This document shows, piece after piece, positions 25,755-34,105 of a stretch of DNA of 64,000 nt. Each line of letters opens with the position of its first letter. The first letter of the stretch is position 1. The DNA is from a bacterium (lineage in GTDB: Bacteria; SZUA-79; Acidulodesulfobacterales; Acidulodesulfobacteraceae). Under the pieces are notes generated by a model that did no database searches, had not been told where the DNA came from, and saw nothing but the letters and a program-made list of their open reading frames with translations. The stretch spans positions 117,315 through 181,314 of the forward strand of contig JAJYYR010000002.1 of NCBI GenBank assembly GCA_021800805.1, written 5' to 3'. The translations under genes were made by a program, and so were the position numbers.

Positions 25755-26816
25755 ATGAAGACTCTTCAGGCAAAACTTTACATTCTTTTCTCTCTTTTTT
25801 TCTTAAGCAGGGAAAAATTAATAAAAGATACGATAACAAATATTCCGAGCAATTATAAAAACGTGGCATATCTATCGGACATCGAATTTACCATTTTCGC
25901 ATATTTTGCCTATAAATATACCCATTCAACCGCTAAAGAAAAAAAAGAATTTGAAAAAAACGGAATTACGGTTTCCTATAAAGAACTTAACCGATTATAT
26001 GTTTCTACCCCTCATCTCGCCACGGTTCTTAAAAAACTGCAGGATGAAAAACTCATTAAAAAATCCACCCTAAGCGAAGATAAAAGAAAAACCAATTATA
26101 TTCTTCCTTTCGCAGAGCTTAAAAAGTTCAACGAAATAAACATCATTGCCTTGCAATTTTGCGGTTTTAACGATTCGGATACTGCCGTTATAGATAATTT
26201 AATCGAGGGCACTATTAATCTTTTAAAAAGCAATAAAATTATAACCGACGTTCAGGAAAAAAATCTTGAAGAATTTTTATCGAAATCGGACAATTATAAT
26301 AAATTTTATTACATTGCGCTTGCTTTATGGACAAGCAGGTATCTCATTACAAACTTTCAGATAAAATTAATGGGGCCGTCGGAATTTATGGTTTACGCAA
26401 TGATTATAAAATATTATATTAATAGTGAAAAAAAACCTATTACGACAAAAAAAGTAAAAGAAGAAACCGGACTTGCGCCGTCTATTATAAGCCAGAGCTT
26501 CAAAAAATTTATCGACGAAGGCATAATAACCAGAAAGGAAATAAACAAATTTAAAGTATATTTCTATATAAATAAAAAAAGCCTTGAAAAGAGGCTTGAA
26601 AACGATACTATTTTAATTGAAGAAATCACTAAAAAGTTTAAAAAAGGCGATGAAAAGAAATTTGAAAAATTTGTAGACAAGTTAAGTAATGCCGTAACTA
26701 ATAAATTAAACAGTTTGGAAACAAATAGAATATGCCCGAATAAAAAATGCGGAATGGAAATACCTTTGATGCCCGGACTTAAATTTTGCCCTTATTGCGG
26801 TCAAAAAATCGCCTAA
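25755..26816 (+). CDS. Winged-helix (MarR-like) protein with C-terminal zinc ribbon
   Basis: 353-aa probable transcription regulator. Two winged-helix regions are apparent: residues about 75-120 (VSYKELNRLYVSTPHLATVLKKLQDE) and about 220-275 (ITTKKVKEETGLAPSIISQSFKKFIDEG). A charged coiled segment follows, and the protein ends in a zinc ribbon CPNKKCGMEIPLMPGLKFCPYCG. RBS is TAGGAG. The double-HTH layout with a zinc ribbon is unusual for MarR proteins. It precedes plsY, which begins within its 3' end. Target genes are unknown. Confidence 0.72.
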   Translation: MKTLQAKLYILFSLFFLSREKLIKDTITNIPSNYKNVAYLSDIEFTIFAYFAYKYTHSTAKEKKEFEKNGITVSYKELNRLYVSTPHLATVLKKLQDEKLIKKSTLSEDKRKTNYILPFAELKKFNEINIIALQFCGFNDSDTAVIDNLIEGTINLLKSNKIITDVQEKNLEEFLSKSDNYNKFYYIALALWTSRYLITNFQIKLMGPSEFMVYAMIIKYYINSEKKPITTKKVKEETGLAPSIISQSFKKFIDEGIITRKEINKFKVYFYINKKSLEKRLENDTILIEEITKKFKKGDEKKFEKFVDKLSNAVTNKLNSLETNRICPNKKCGMEIPLMPGLKFCPYCGQKIA

Positions 26817-27472
26817 CTCTCGAGGATACGGTCATTTTAAAGGAAATATTTTTTATATTCGGAGCATATCTAATAGGAAGTTTTCCGACTTCTGCAATAA
26901 TTGCAAAATTAAAAGGCGTTCCCGACCTCACGAAAGAGGGAAGCGGCAATCTTGGAGCAACTAATGTTTCCAGAGTTATAGGGAAAAAGTTCGGACTGAT
27001 TACGCTTATAATAGATTCCGCCAAAGGATTTTTGCCGGTATTTTTTGCGATGAGGCTGTTTCATTCGCAACCGGCGGATGTCCAACAATCGGCTTCATAC
27101 TTAATATTTCTGTCTTTAGTTATTATAGCGCCGGTTGCGGGACACTGTTTCTCTATATTTATAAAATTTAAAGGCGGAAAAGGCGTTGCTACGGGACTCG
27201 GGGTTTTTTTAGCCGTTTCTCCGGAAGCCGTTCTAATCGCCCTTTTAATATTTATAATAATACTATTTTCTTCTAGATATGTTTCCCTTGCATCGATTAT
27301 AAGCGCATTTTTTACGCCGTTTTTAGTGTTTTATACATTAAAAAATATTTATGTGTTTGCCGCATCGATGATTATATCAATATTAATAATATATAAACAT
27401 TCTCCGAACATAAAAAGACTTATAAACGGAACGGAGCATAATATAAAAGATAATTATCGATCCAAACGATAA
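26786..27472 (+). CDS. plsY: Acyl-phosphate:glycerol-3-phosphate acyltransferase
   Basis: Membrane enzyme making lysophosphatidic acid from acyl-phosphate. The protein shows the PlsY pattern: first helix FFIFGAYLIGSFPTSAIIAK, the conserved GSGNLGATNVSR, the central HCFSIFIKFKGGKGVATGLG, and several further helices. The true start is uncertain. The open frame begins with TTG at 26786 inside the upstream gene, but no good ATG/GTG lies before the first helix; an unusual start near 26833 after AAAGGA is possible. A small inverted repeat (27452-27459/27467-27474) covers the stop codon. Confidence 0.9.
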   Translation: MPLLRSKNRLTLEDTVILKEIFFIFGAYLIGSFPTSAIIAKLKGVPDLTKEGSGNLGATNVSRVIGKKFGLITLIIDSAKGFLPVFFAMRLFHSQPADVQQSASYLIFLSLVIIAPVAGHCFSIFIKFKGGKGVATGLGVFLAVSPEAVLIALLIFIIILFSSRYVSLASIISAFFTPFLVFYTLKNIYVFAASMIISILIIYKHSPNIKRLINGTEHNIKDNYRSKR

Positions 27473-27510
27473 TTGATATATTTATGCCCCATTGCACATT
27501 TTAACATTTT

Positions 27511-28212
27511 TTATTTTACCGTTACCAATCTTGAGCTCAATGCCGTAATAACGTTATTAACCTTGACTATGGCTTCATAAATATAAATTTTTGGCGTCTT
27601 TTTAGGAATAGTTACCGAAAGCGCCGTTTTATAAAAACCTTCTTTAGAAATATTTGTAGTTGAAGTATGGGTATAAAAAATCTTTCCGTCCAATCCTTCA
27701 AGTATTCTTGTTTCCTGAATAGAAGAATTTTTAATATTAACGGTGGAACCGATAACGTTGTATTTCATATTCAAGCTTATCTTGCCGCCCGCCTTTGCCG
27801 ATTTTGGAACGGTGTAAATTTTTAAATTAGATATTAATACCCCTTTAACTTTATTAAAATTAATTTTAAAACTGCTTGCCGGGTCATATATAAATTCGTT
27901 ACTCGCCAGTTTATACGAACTGGTAAGCATAGATACGCCTCTAATCCTTCCTTCGCGGGTAACCACATACTTTCCGGTAAGATAACCGACTCCGTAACCT
28001 ATGGATAAGCCTGCCGCCGTTCCGATTATAGCTCCTATCGGTCCTCCGGTTAATGCCCCTATTACGAAACCGGTTCCGGCTCCGAACAGAGCTCCGGTAG
28101 TTCCGCTTGCGGCGGTAGCCCTCGAAGTGGCGCATCCGCTCAGCGACGATGATGCAATAAATATAGAAAGCAGAAGAATTATAGATATTGCAAATTTTTT
28201 ACTTATTTTCAT
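27511..28212 (-). CDS. Glycine-zipper lipoprotein of unknown function
   Basis: 233-aa predicted outer-membrane or inner-membrane lipoprotein: a basic hydrophobic signal and a lipobox LSGC (C27). A glycine-rich segment follows (about 35-80, with GALFGAGTGFVIGALTGG and GAAIGT-like repeats), as in glycine-zipper 17-kDa antigen families. The rest is beta-rich with no motif that I recognise. It converges with plsY. Similar proteins affect envelope integrity, but nothing in the context fixes a role. Confidence 0.75.
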   Translation of the reverse strand: MKISKKFAISIILLLSIFIASSSLSGCATSRATAASGTTGALFGAGTGFVIGALTGGPIGAIIGTAAGLSIGYGVGYLTGKYVVTREGRIRGVSMLTSSYKLASNEFIYDPASSFKINFNKVKGVLISNLKIYTVPKSAKAGGKISLNMKYNVIGSTVNIKNSSIQETRILEGLDGKIFYTHTSTTNISKEGFYKTALSVTIPKKTPKIYIYEAIVKVNNVITALSSRLVTVK

Positions 28213-28283
28213 TGATAATGCCTCCCTATCTACCTTTTATATTATATATAATATCGTACAAATACAGCTGCAACTTTAATATA

Positions 28284-28850
28284 TCAGGTTTCATTCTTTT
28301 TGTAAAACCTTTCCTTTTCGCTGTAAATACAGCCGCAGTAATTCTGACGGTATAAACCGTATTCTCGAGAAAGGCTTATACCCTCTTTATAGCCCTGCCT
28401 GAAATCTTCGTAATAAAAATTTACTCCGTATTTTTTCTGCAGGTTAAAACCGGTTTCTTTAATGTAATCGTGATCCTGATGCTTGCTGTATAAAAGCGTC
28501 GTCGAAAAATGGGTAAATTTTGAAGACTTCGCAAGAGCGGCGGTTTTCTCGAGCCTGTTCCCGACGCAGTAGTAACAGCGGTTTTCTTCACGAAAAACGA
28601 CGTTTCTGATGAAGCCTTCCATGTCGTAATTTTTTTCGTATATTACTTTAAAGCCTACCTGTTCGGCAAATTTCTTTAACGATTCTTCCCGCTTTAAATA
28701 TTCGCTATAGGGATGAATGTTTGGATTATAAAAATATCCGACGACTTTATCGAATTTATTACCGGAAGCGGAAGAGGCAACAACGGTGTAAGGATACATT
28801 AAACAGGGCGAACAGCATATATGCAGTAAAAGTTTATTTTCGGATTCCAT
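28284..28850 (-). CDS. queH: Epoxyqueuosine reductase QueH
   Basis: 188-aa non-cobalamin enzyme for the last step of queuosine synthesis in tRNA (DUF208 family). It has the N-terminal LLHICCSPCLMYP, the central CYYCVGNRLEK and the C-terminal YCGCIYSEKERF, the cysteine sets that hold its iron-sulfur and metal centres. It replaces the B12-dependent QueG. It stands as a single gene followed on the minus strand by the lipoprotein gene. Confidence 0.92.
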   Translation of the reverse strand: MESENKLLLHICCSPCLMYPYTVVASSASGNKFDKVVGYFYNPNIHPYSEYLKREESLKKFAEQVGFKVIYEKNYDMEGFIRNVVFREENRCYYCVGNRLEKTAALAKSSKFTHFSTTLLYSKHQDHDYIKETGFNLQKKYGVNFYYEDFRQGYKEGISLSREYGLYRQNYCGCIYSEKERFYKKNET

Positions 28851-28940
28851 AGGATATATTATACAAAATCCGATTTAATAAATACAATAAGGAATAATAT
28901 AAAAAATTATACAAATTTATTCGGAAGAATAAATCGGGAA

Positions 28941-28967
28941 AATAAATAAATCTGTCCCCTTTAATTT
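28941..28967. repeat. 27-bp direct repeat, left copy
   Basis: AATAAATAAATCTGTCCCCT followed by TTAATTT; the same 27 bases recur at 29737-29763, so the pair brackets the HigBA module. The core (complement AAGGGGACAGATTTATT) resembles dispersed repeats I have seen near mobile elements of related bacteria; that link is from memory. Confidence 0.75.
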
Positions 28968-29026
28968 AAAGCGGTTATTACAAAACCATCGTCGTTTAAA
29001 TCTTTATATATGACCGCTACATTCTT

Positions 29027-29317
29027 TTAAGCGGTGCGAAGCATATTTTCTTTTGTTTTGCAAAGGTCGTATTTTGACTGTAAATTCATCCAGAATTCAG
29101 GGGTAGTCTTAAAATATTCGGATAATTTTAAAGCCATTAAGGGACTTACGCTTCTTTTTTCGTTTGCAAGTTCGTTTATAGTCCTGAAAGTAACATTTAA
29201 ATCTACGGCAAGTTTTGTCTGCTTTAGGCTTAACGGCTTCAAAAACTCCTCTCTTAAAACTTCTCCCGGATGTACCGGCTTTCTTTTAATATCTAAAATA
29301 TTCATTTTATACCTCAA
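29027..29317 (-). CDS. higA: HigA-type antitoxin
   Basis: 96-aa DNA-binding antitoxin with the XRE-type helix-turn-helix of the HigA family. It has the hallmark RKPVHPGEVLREEFLKPL and LSLKQTKLAVDLNVTFRTINELANEKR (about residues 31-57), then LSEYFKTTPEFWMNLQ. It neutralises the adjacent HigB toxin and represses the operon. It overlaps the toxin gene stop by four bases; the toxin gene is upstream, the usual order in hig systems. Confidence 0.93.
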   Translation of the reverse strand: MRYKMNILDIKRKPVHPGEVLREEFLKPLSLKQTKLAVDLNVTFRTINELANEKRSVSPLMALKLSEYFKTTPEFWMNLQSKYDLCKTKENMLRTA

Positions 29318-29598
29318 TTATGATAATCGGTTATATAAACATCATGCGCATTTCCATTTTTAAACTTGAAAACTATTCTATAACGGTCGTTAATTCTAAT
29401 GCTGTAAAATCCGTTCAAATCGCCTTTTAAAGATTCAAGCCGATTAGCCGGAGGAGATTTTAAATCTTCGAGTTTTTCCGCCGCATCTATCATATCCAAT
29501 TTGCGAATCGCAACTTTTTGTATATTATTCGGAATCCTTCTGCTAAAACCGCTTAAATAAGATTCTTCGGTTTCTATATTTAGAAAGTTTATTATCAT
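29314..29598 (-). CDS. higB: HigB/RelE-family toxin
   Basis: 94-aa ribosome-dependent mRNA interferase. The family pattern is visible: IPNNIQKVAIRKLDMIDAA, LKSPPANRLESLKGDLNGFYSIRINDRYRIVFKF and the C-terminal DVYITDYH, where the final histidine and arginines are active-site candidates. It precedes higA with an ATGA-type overlap. Both lie between 27-bp direct repeats, which suggests the module arrived as a unit. Confidence 0.93.
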   Translation of the reverse strand: MIINFLNIETEESYLSGFSRRIPNNIQKVAIRKLDMIDAAEKLEDLKSPPANRLESLKGDLNGFYSIRINDRYRIVFKFKNGNAHDVYITDYHN

Positions 29599-29695
29599 TT
29601 CAATATTTTATTATTCTAATGTTTTTATTATAACGCTTAGTGTAATAAAAATAAAGAATAATCTATTGGACTTTGAGGTTTTAAATATATTAAAA

Positions 29696-29731
29696 TAAAA
29701 ACTCCCGGCCGCGTCAAACGCAGTCGGGAGT
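29696..29731 (-). terminator. Intrinsic terminator of the porin gene
   Basis: A stem with 7-bp ACTCCCG/CGGGAGT outer arms and a further GC-rich inner stem (29701-29731, loop TCAAA, one mismatch) is followed on the minus strand by a T-rich tail (29691-29700). It lies 50 bases after the porin stop. Confidence 0.85.
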
Positions 29732-29736
29732 AAGAG

Positions 29737-29763
29737 AATAAATAAATCTGTCCCCTTTAATTT
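29737..29763. repeat. 27-bp direct repeat, right copy
   Basis: Identical to 28941-28967; lies between the HigBA module and the porin terminator. Confidence 0.75.
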
Positions 29764-29781
29764 TATTAATTCTTTAATTTA

Positions 29782-31521
29782 TTAGAAATTCCAGCTTACG
29801 TCCGTTCCAAGGGCAGTTATATTTTTATGAGTAGCATTCGCTAAGGGCATAGACACTGAACCATTACTGTATGTGTAACCGCTAGTTCCAGTTCCATCAT
29901 TTTTAGTATTAGTAGGCACATTATCATAATTAAATGAATCTACGCCTGCCCCTGTAGCAACATATGAAACCCATGCCTCCCAAGCTAATGTCTTAGTAAA
30001 ATGATGCGTGAAATTAACGTCAAACTCTGTGCCTATATCAGCCCCGCCAAACATAGAAGCACCTGCTATCTGAGTTTGTAGCCAATTTGCATGAATTATG
30101 GATTCTTGGATCGTGTTATTAGACGGTAAATATTCCTTTGCATCCACCATTAAAACCCATTTATTGGCAAGATTTGGCCCGATAGCTTCACCGGCGGCAC
30201 CGCCATATATATAATTAATACCGGGTGCGCTAAATTGTATCGGCTGCCAAGAAGAACCTATAACATCGCCGAATAAAGTTCTTGTATTTTGAACGGTAGA
30301 ATAATATGTGAAGTTATAATCACCTTGCGCAATAGGTGCGCCCGTACCAAACTTTACTCCTAATTTTATCGGAGTTGAAGTTTGAACAAGTTGTGAGCCC
30401 GTCAAATAAAGATCATAGGAATTTATTCCGTCATATTGATTACTGCCTGAAGGCGAAACCGGCAGCATATACCCGTAATTAGTATATGTACCGGCTGAAT
30501 TAGGAACCCAAATATTTGGATAATCTGTTATAGCGGCGCTTGATGCTACGATTCGACCTCTAAAATAATCGAACTCACCTGCAAGTTTAGTGCCTTGATT
30601 TGCATATTTTATTGATAAACCGCCAAAGGTGATATTTGCGGTAGGGTTTAGATCACTAATACTGCTTGTCGCAGAATAATTTCCTGAAGCAGAACCGCCG
30701 GTATATGCCGTAGTAGATGAAGATAATCCTGCCTCAAATTGATTAAGATGCGCTTCAGTAAGCCATGCACTGTAACTAACGTCATTAACCGGTTTCATCG
30801 TCATTACTTCTATAGTCGGTATCGTCCCCATCTGAACATGAGTATAACCAACTGTAGCTGGAGGATAGTAGCCTTCTGTTGTGCCGGTAATTGATGTTTC
30901 ATTTGCATTTGAATACGCGCTTACCTCGCTTCCGAACAATGTCCCAGCAAATACCCCAATATTTCCGAGCGGCAGGAAATCTCCGAGGCCGTCCGCATTC
31001 GTATTAACCGCCACGCCGAGACCGAACTTAACCGGCATACGACCGAACATGATGGCGCCTATCGGGGTAATTAACCTGATGTAAGCCTGCCTCATACCAA
31101 ATGTATTAAAATCATTGTTAAAACCGGTAGGTGCGGGGGTTCCGCCAAGCAAATAATATCCATTAGTACCGTAACCATTTGTAATGCCGTTATACGCGTT
31201 CGTCAAATCCATCTGGACGAATATGGCGGCAAGCGGCATACCATGCGCCAGCTTATCGTAACTGATGGACGAATTAAGCCTTAACCTCTGGATGAATGCC
31301 TGATAGGTATTCTGAGTAGGCATTCCTGCTGTAGTGCTAAACGCCTGAGCCTGGTTCTGCGACCATTCGCCGATACCGAGATACTGACCGCTTAATGAGA
31401 AACTGACTCCCGCTTTGTTTGCCTGTGAAGCGGCAAAAGTCTTAGGAGCCGTAGTTAACGTTAAAAAACCGGCAATTGCGACTGCGACGACTAATGCCGG
31501 CAATGAAAATCTCTTCTTCAT
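29782..31521 (-). CDS. Outer-membrane beta-barrel porin-like protein
   Basis: 579-aa exported protein: a signal peptide (MKKRFSLPALVVAVAIAGFL, likely cleaved after the AASQ region) and a serine/threonine/glycine- and aromatic-rich mature part with alternating beta pattern. It ends in VSWNF, whose terminal phenylalanine is the outer-membrane barrel sorting signal. FGRMPVKFGLGVAVNTNADGLGDFLPLG resembles a porin segment seen in other deltaproteobacteria. It has its own promoter with a palindrome and its own terminator, in keeping with an abundant monocistronic protein. The transported solute is unknown. Confidence 0.8.
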   Translation of the reverse strand: MKKRFSLPALVVAVAIAGFLTLTTAPKTFAASQANKAGVSFSLSGQYLGIGEWSQNQAQAFSTTAGMPTQNTYQAFIQRLRLNSSISYDKLAHGMPLAAIFVQMDLTNAYNGITNGYGTNGYYLLGGTPAPTGFNNDFNTFGMRQAYIRLITPIGAIMFGRMPVKFGLGVAVNTNADGLGDFLPLGNIGVFAGTLFGSEVSAYSNANETSITGTTEGYYPPATVGYTHVQMGTIPTIEVMTMKPVNDVSYSAWLTEAHLNQFEAGLSSSTTAYTGGSASGNYSATSSISDLNPTANITFGGLSIKYANQGTKLAGEFDYFRGRIVASSAAITDYPNIWVPNSAGTYTNYGYMLPVSPSGSNQYDGINSYDLYLTGSQLVQTSTPIKLGVKFGTGAPIAQGDYNFTYYSTVQNTRTLFGDVIGSSWQPIQFSAPGINYIYGGAAGEAIGPNLANKWVLMVDAKEYLPSNNTIQESIIHANWLQTQIAGASMFGGADIGTEFDVNFTHHFTKTLAWEAWVSYVATGAGVDSFNYDNVPTNTKNDGTGTSGYTYSNGSVSMPLANATHKNITALGTDVSWNF

Positions 31522-31630
31522 CTTTACCTCCCTTAGTAATTTGATTTTTAATTTTTGAAATCTTAAATAACTCGATAGTCCCCCTATTGAACTATCTTGT
31601 TTAACGCTCTAAACAAAAACGTAAATTAAA

Positions 31631-31659
31631 AGTTATCATATATATGATAATATTGTCAA
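31631..31659 (-). promoter_or_regulatory. Porin promoter with palindrome in the spacer
   Basis: On the minus strand TTGACA (31654-31659) is followed after 17 bases by ATAACT (31631-31636). The spacer and part of the -10 hold a perfect 18-bp palindrome TTATCATATATATGATAA (31633-31650). This is an operator-like position for a repressor. The leader to the porin ATG is about 110 bases and contains a small GATAGT/ACTATC inverted repeat. Confidence 0.55.
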
Positions 31660-31739
31660 GAAAAATTAATAATTTTTAAGAAAAATTTATTATATATTAA
31701 ACTATTCAAATATTCTAATATACCCATATTTATTGTTTT

Positions 31740-32729
31740 TTAAGCAAAAACCGTCGCCGTTCTACCTGCAGGTATAAAATTATTTTCTTCTTTTTTATCT
31801 TTCGCAGTCTGCCGGACGTTTAAATGCTCTCCTATTTTTTTTACTATTTTGGAATTCATATCATGACCGGTCTTTTTTGCAAGTATCCTGCCTTTAATCC
31901 TGTAGCCGGACAGATATAAATCGCCGATTAGGTCTAAAACCTTGTGTCTTATAAACTCGTCTTTATATCTCAATCCTTCCTTATTAAGCACGGAGGTTTC
32001 GTCGAGCACGAGCGCGTTATCCAAACTGCCGCCGAGCGCAAGCCCGTTTTTCTTTAAATATTCGACGTCTTTTAAAAATCCGAAGGTTCTTGCCTTGGAA
32101 ATTTCATTATAAAAATTAAACCCGTCGATTTTCATATCGAATGAACCCGACTGCACTAACGGATGGCTGAAGTCCATATCGTAGGATATTTCAAAATTTT
32201 CTGAAGGATAAACGGCTATCGAAACGCCGCTTCCTTTTTCTTCGCTTTCGACGGTAATAGGTTTAAGTATTTCGATATATTTTCTTTTTGCATTAAGTTC
32301 TTTAATGCCGCTCTCGTATAAAGATTCGTAAAATACCCTTGCGCTTCCGTCCATAGCCGGAATTTCGTCTCCGTAAACTTCTATTACGGCATTGTCTATT
32401 CCCGCGCCCCACAAAGCAGACATAAGATGTTCCACCGTGGAAATACAGCCTAAACGGCTACCTGCGTCTTTTCCTTCTCTTTCGGCTTTTTTAAGTCCTA
32501 TACTCGTTCTTAACATAGTCGAACATACGTTGTCGGCTTTTGCTTTTATTATTACGCCCGGGTTTAAATCTTTCCTTATAAACATAATGCCCGAATCGGC
32601 TTTTGCAGGTTTAATTATCACGGACGATTCTTTTCCCGTATGTAAGCCTATTCCTTTAAAATAAAGTATGCTTGAAACGGTGCATTGAGATTCCTTTTGT
32701 TCTTCCGTTAATACTGCGTAAGTTTCCAT
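31740..32729 (-). CDS. lpxC: UDP-3-O-acyl-N-acetylglucosamine deacetylase
   Basis: Zinc amidase for the committed step of lipid A synthesis, showing a Gram-negative envelope. The 329-aa protein has STVEHLMSALWGAGIDNAVIEVYGDEIPAMDGSA and HKVLDLIGDLYLSG, with the zinc ligands of the EHL and HKVLDLIGD motifs, and the late TGHDMN histidine. It is complete. It follows ruvB after a 240-bp gap that contains a perfect hairpin (32895-32928), so it may be separately transcribed. Confidence 0.97.
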   Translation of the reverse strand: METYAVLTEEQKESQCTVSSILYFKGIGLHTGKESSVIIKPAKADSGIMFIRKDLNPGVIIKAKADNVCSTMLRTSIGLKKAEREGKDAGSRLGCISTVEHLMSALWGAGIDNAVIEVYGDEIPAMDGSARVFYESLYESGIKELNAKRKYIEILKPITVESEEKGSGVSIAVYPSENFEISYDMDFSHPLVQSGSFDMKIDGFNFYNEISKARTFGFLKDVEYLKKNGLALGGSLDNALVLDETSVLNKEGLRYKDEFIRHKVLDLIGDLYLSGYRIKGRILAKKTGHDMNSKIVKKIGEHLNVRQTAKDKKEENNFIPAGRTATVFA

Positions 32730-32894
32730 AGTTAATGTTTACGTAACCTCGATAATTTTATAAAAATAATATATAAATTTATATTATGTCATAGCAAAAA
32801 ATATGCCGCGCCTAATTTTCTAACGTTGATTTTTTTTATTAATAAATTAGATAGCTTAGATAGCTTAATAATGGGGGAGGTGATAAGAAGGTTT

Positions 32895-32928
32895 TATCTA
32901 TATGCGAATTGTTTTTCGCATATAGATA
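32895..32928. other. Perfect 13-bp hairpin in the ruvB-lpxC gap
   Basis: Arms TATCTATATGCGA (32895-32907) and TCGCATATAGATA (32916-32928) with an 8-base loop. It has no T-run on either side, so it is not a clear terminator. Just before it (32874-32883, plus strand) is GGGGAGGTGA, a near-perfect Shine-Dalgarno sequence with no start codon at proper distance, and a tandem TAGATAGCT repeat near 32850. Confidence 0.45.
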
Positions 32929-32969
32929 TTAAGGTGCGCAAAATTGTTCTCAAAATCTATTTAAAAAAC

Positions 32970-34067
32970 TTAAAACAAAGAGTTTTCCTTGATTAATCCA
33001 AAGTGCTTATAGGCAAGTTCCGTAGCTATCCTGCCCTTTTTGGACCGCTGTATAAAACCGCAGGCAACTAAATATGGTTCTATGACGTCTTCGAGGGTAT
33101 TTTTTTCGTCGTTCATAGCCTGAGCTATGGTTTCGATACCGACGGGACCGCCTCCGAATTTTTCTATGACGGTTTTCAAAAAAAGTAGGTCGCCGGCATC
33201 TAATCCTATTTCGTCGATACCGAGACTTTCTATGCCGAACTTCGCCACCTCAAGCGTTATGACGTCTTTTTTAAGATGAACCATATAATCCCTCAGCCGC
33301 CTTAAAAGCCTGTTGGCTATTCTGGGAGTTCCTCTCGAACGGCGCGCTATTTCTAAAGCGGCTTCGCTTTCTATGCCGATGCCGTAAAGTTTTGCGCTTC
33401 TGACGACTATGCTTGCAAGTTCTTCCGTATCGTAAAATTCCAAACGCGCGGTAAAACCGAATCTGTCGCGGAGCGGAGAGGGAATAAGCCCCGCCCTCGT
33501 CGTTGCGCCTACGAGCGTAAAGCGCGGTAAACTTATTCTTATGGATTTTGCCGTCGCTCCTTCACCGATTACGATGTCGAGCTTAAAATCTTCCATAGCG
33601 GGATAAAGCATTTCTGCCGCGGGTTTCGGAAGTCTGTGAATTTCGTCGATAAATATGACGTCGCCGTTAGAAACGGCGGATAATAAGGCGGCTATATCTC
33701 CCGCTTTTTCTATCGAAGGACCCGACGTTATTTTAATATTTACGCCGAGTTCTTTTGCTATAATTCCGGCAAGGGTAGTTTTTCCCAAACCCGGAGGTCC
33801 GAAAAACAACAGATGATCGAGGTCGTGATGCCCGATATGCGCGGCTCTTTTTTTTGAAGCGTTTATAAAAATAAGAAGGTTTTCTTTAAGTTTAGCCTGC
33901 CCTATATATTCGTCGAAAGACAGCGGTCTTACCGGATTGTCGAAACTTTCTCCTTCCTCTCTTTCCGGAGAAACGGGAGAATCGCAATCGGAAGCGGCGG
34001 CGGTATTATCGGATTTAATGTCCGTATCCGCCGAATTTTTATTAAACTCTTTTTTGAACGATACCAT
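32970..34067 (-). CDS. ruvB: Holliday junction branch migration helicase RuvB
   Basis: AAA+ motor that drives Holliday junction migration together with RuvA. The 365-aa protein has RPLSFDEYIGQAKLKENL, Walker A FFGPPGLGKTT, Walker B FIDEIHRL, sensor region [19 protein letters not shown] and the C-terminal winged helix GGGPVGIETIAQAMNDE. About 45 residues precede the usual start, mainly acidic and serine-rich; the real start may lie inside, but no better SD is evident. It follows ruvA. Confidence 0.97.
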   Translation of the reverse strand: MVSFKKEFNKNSADTDIKSDNTAAASDCDSPVSPEREEGESFDNPVRPLSFDEYIGQAKLKENLLIFINASKKRAAHIGHHDLDHLLFFGPPGLGKTTLAGIIAKELGVNIKITSGPSIEKAGDIAALLSAVSNGDVIFIDEIHRLPKPAAEMLYPAMEDFKLDIVIGEGATAKSIRISLPRFTLVGATTRAGLIPSPLRDRFGFTARLEFYDTEELASIVVRSAKLYGIGIESEAALEIARRSRGTPRIANRLLRRLRDYMVHLKKDVITLEVAKFGIESLGIDEIGLDAGDLLFLKTVIEKFGGGPVGIETIAQAMNDEKNTLEDVIEPYLVACGFIQRSKKGRIATELAYKHFGLIKENSLF

Positions 34068-34105
34068 AGTCGGCTAATTTTGATTTTTTATTATATTATT
34101 ATATC

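Noticed and set aside
32882..32990. Possible 36-codon peptide started by GTG in the ruvB-lpxC gap
   Set aside because: The GTG lies inside the Shine-Dalgarno-like sequence, so spacing is wrong, and the frame runs into ruvB antisense. Kept only as an intergenic curiosity.
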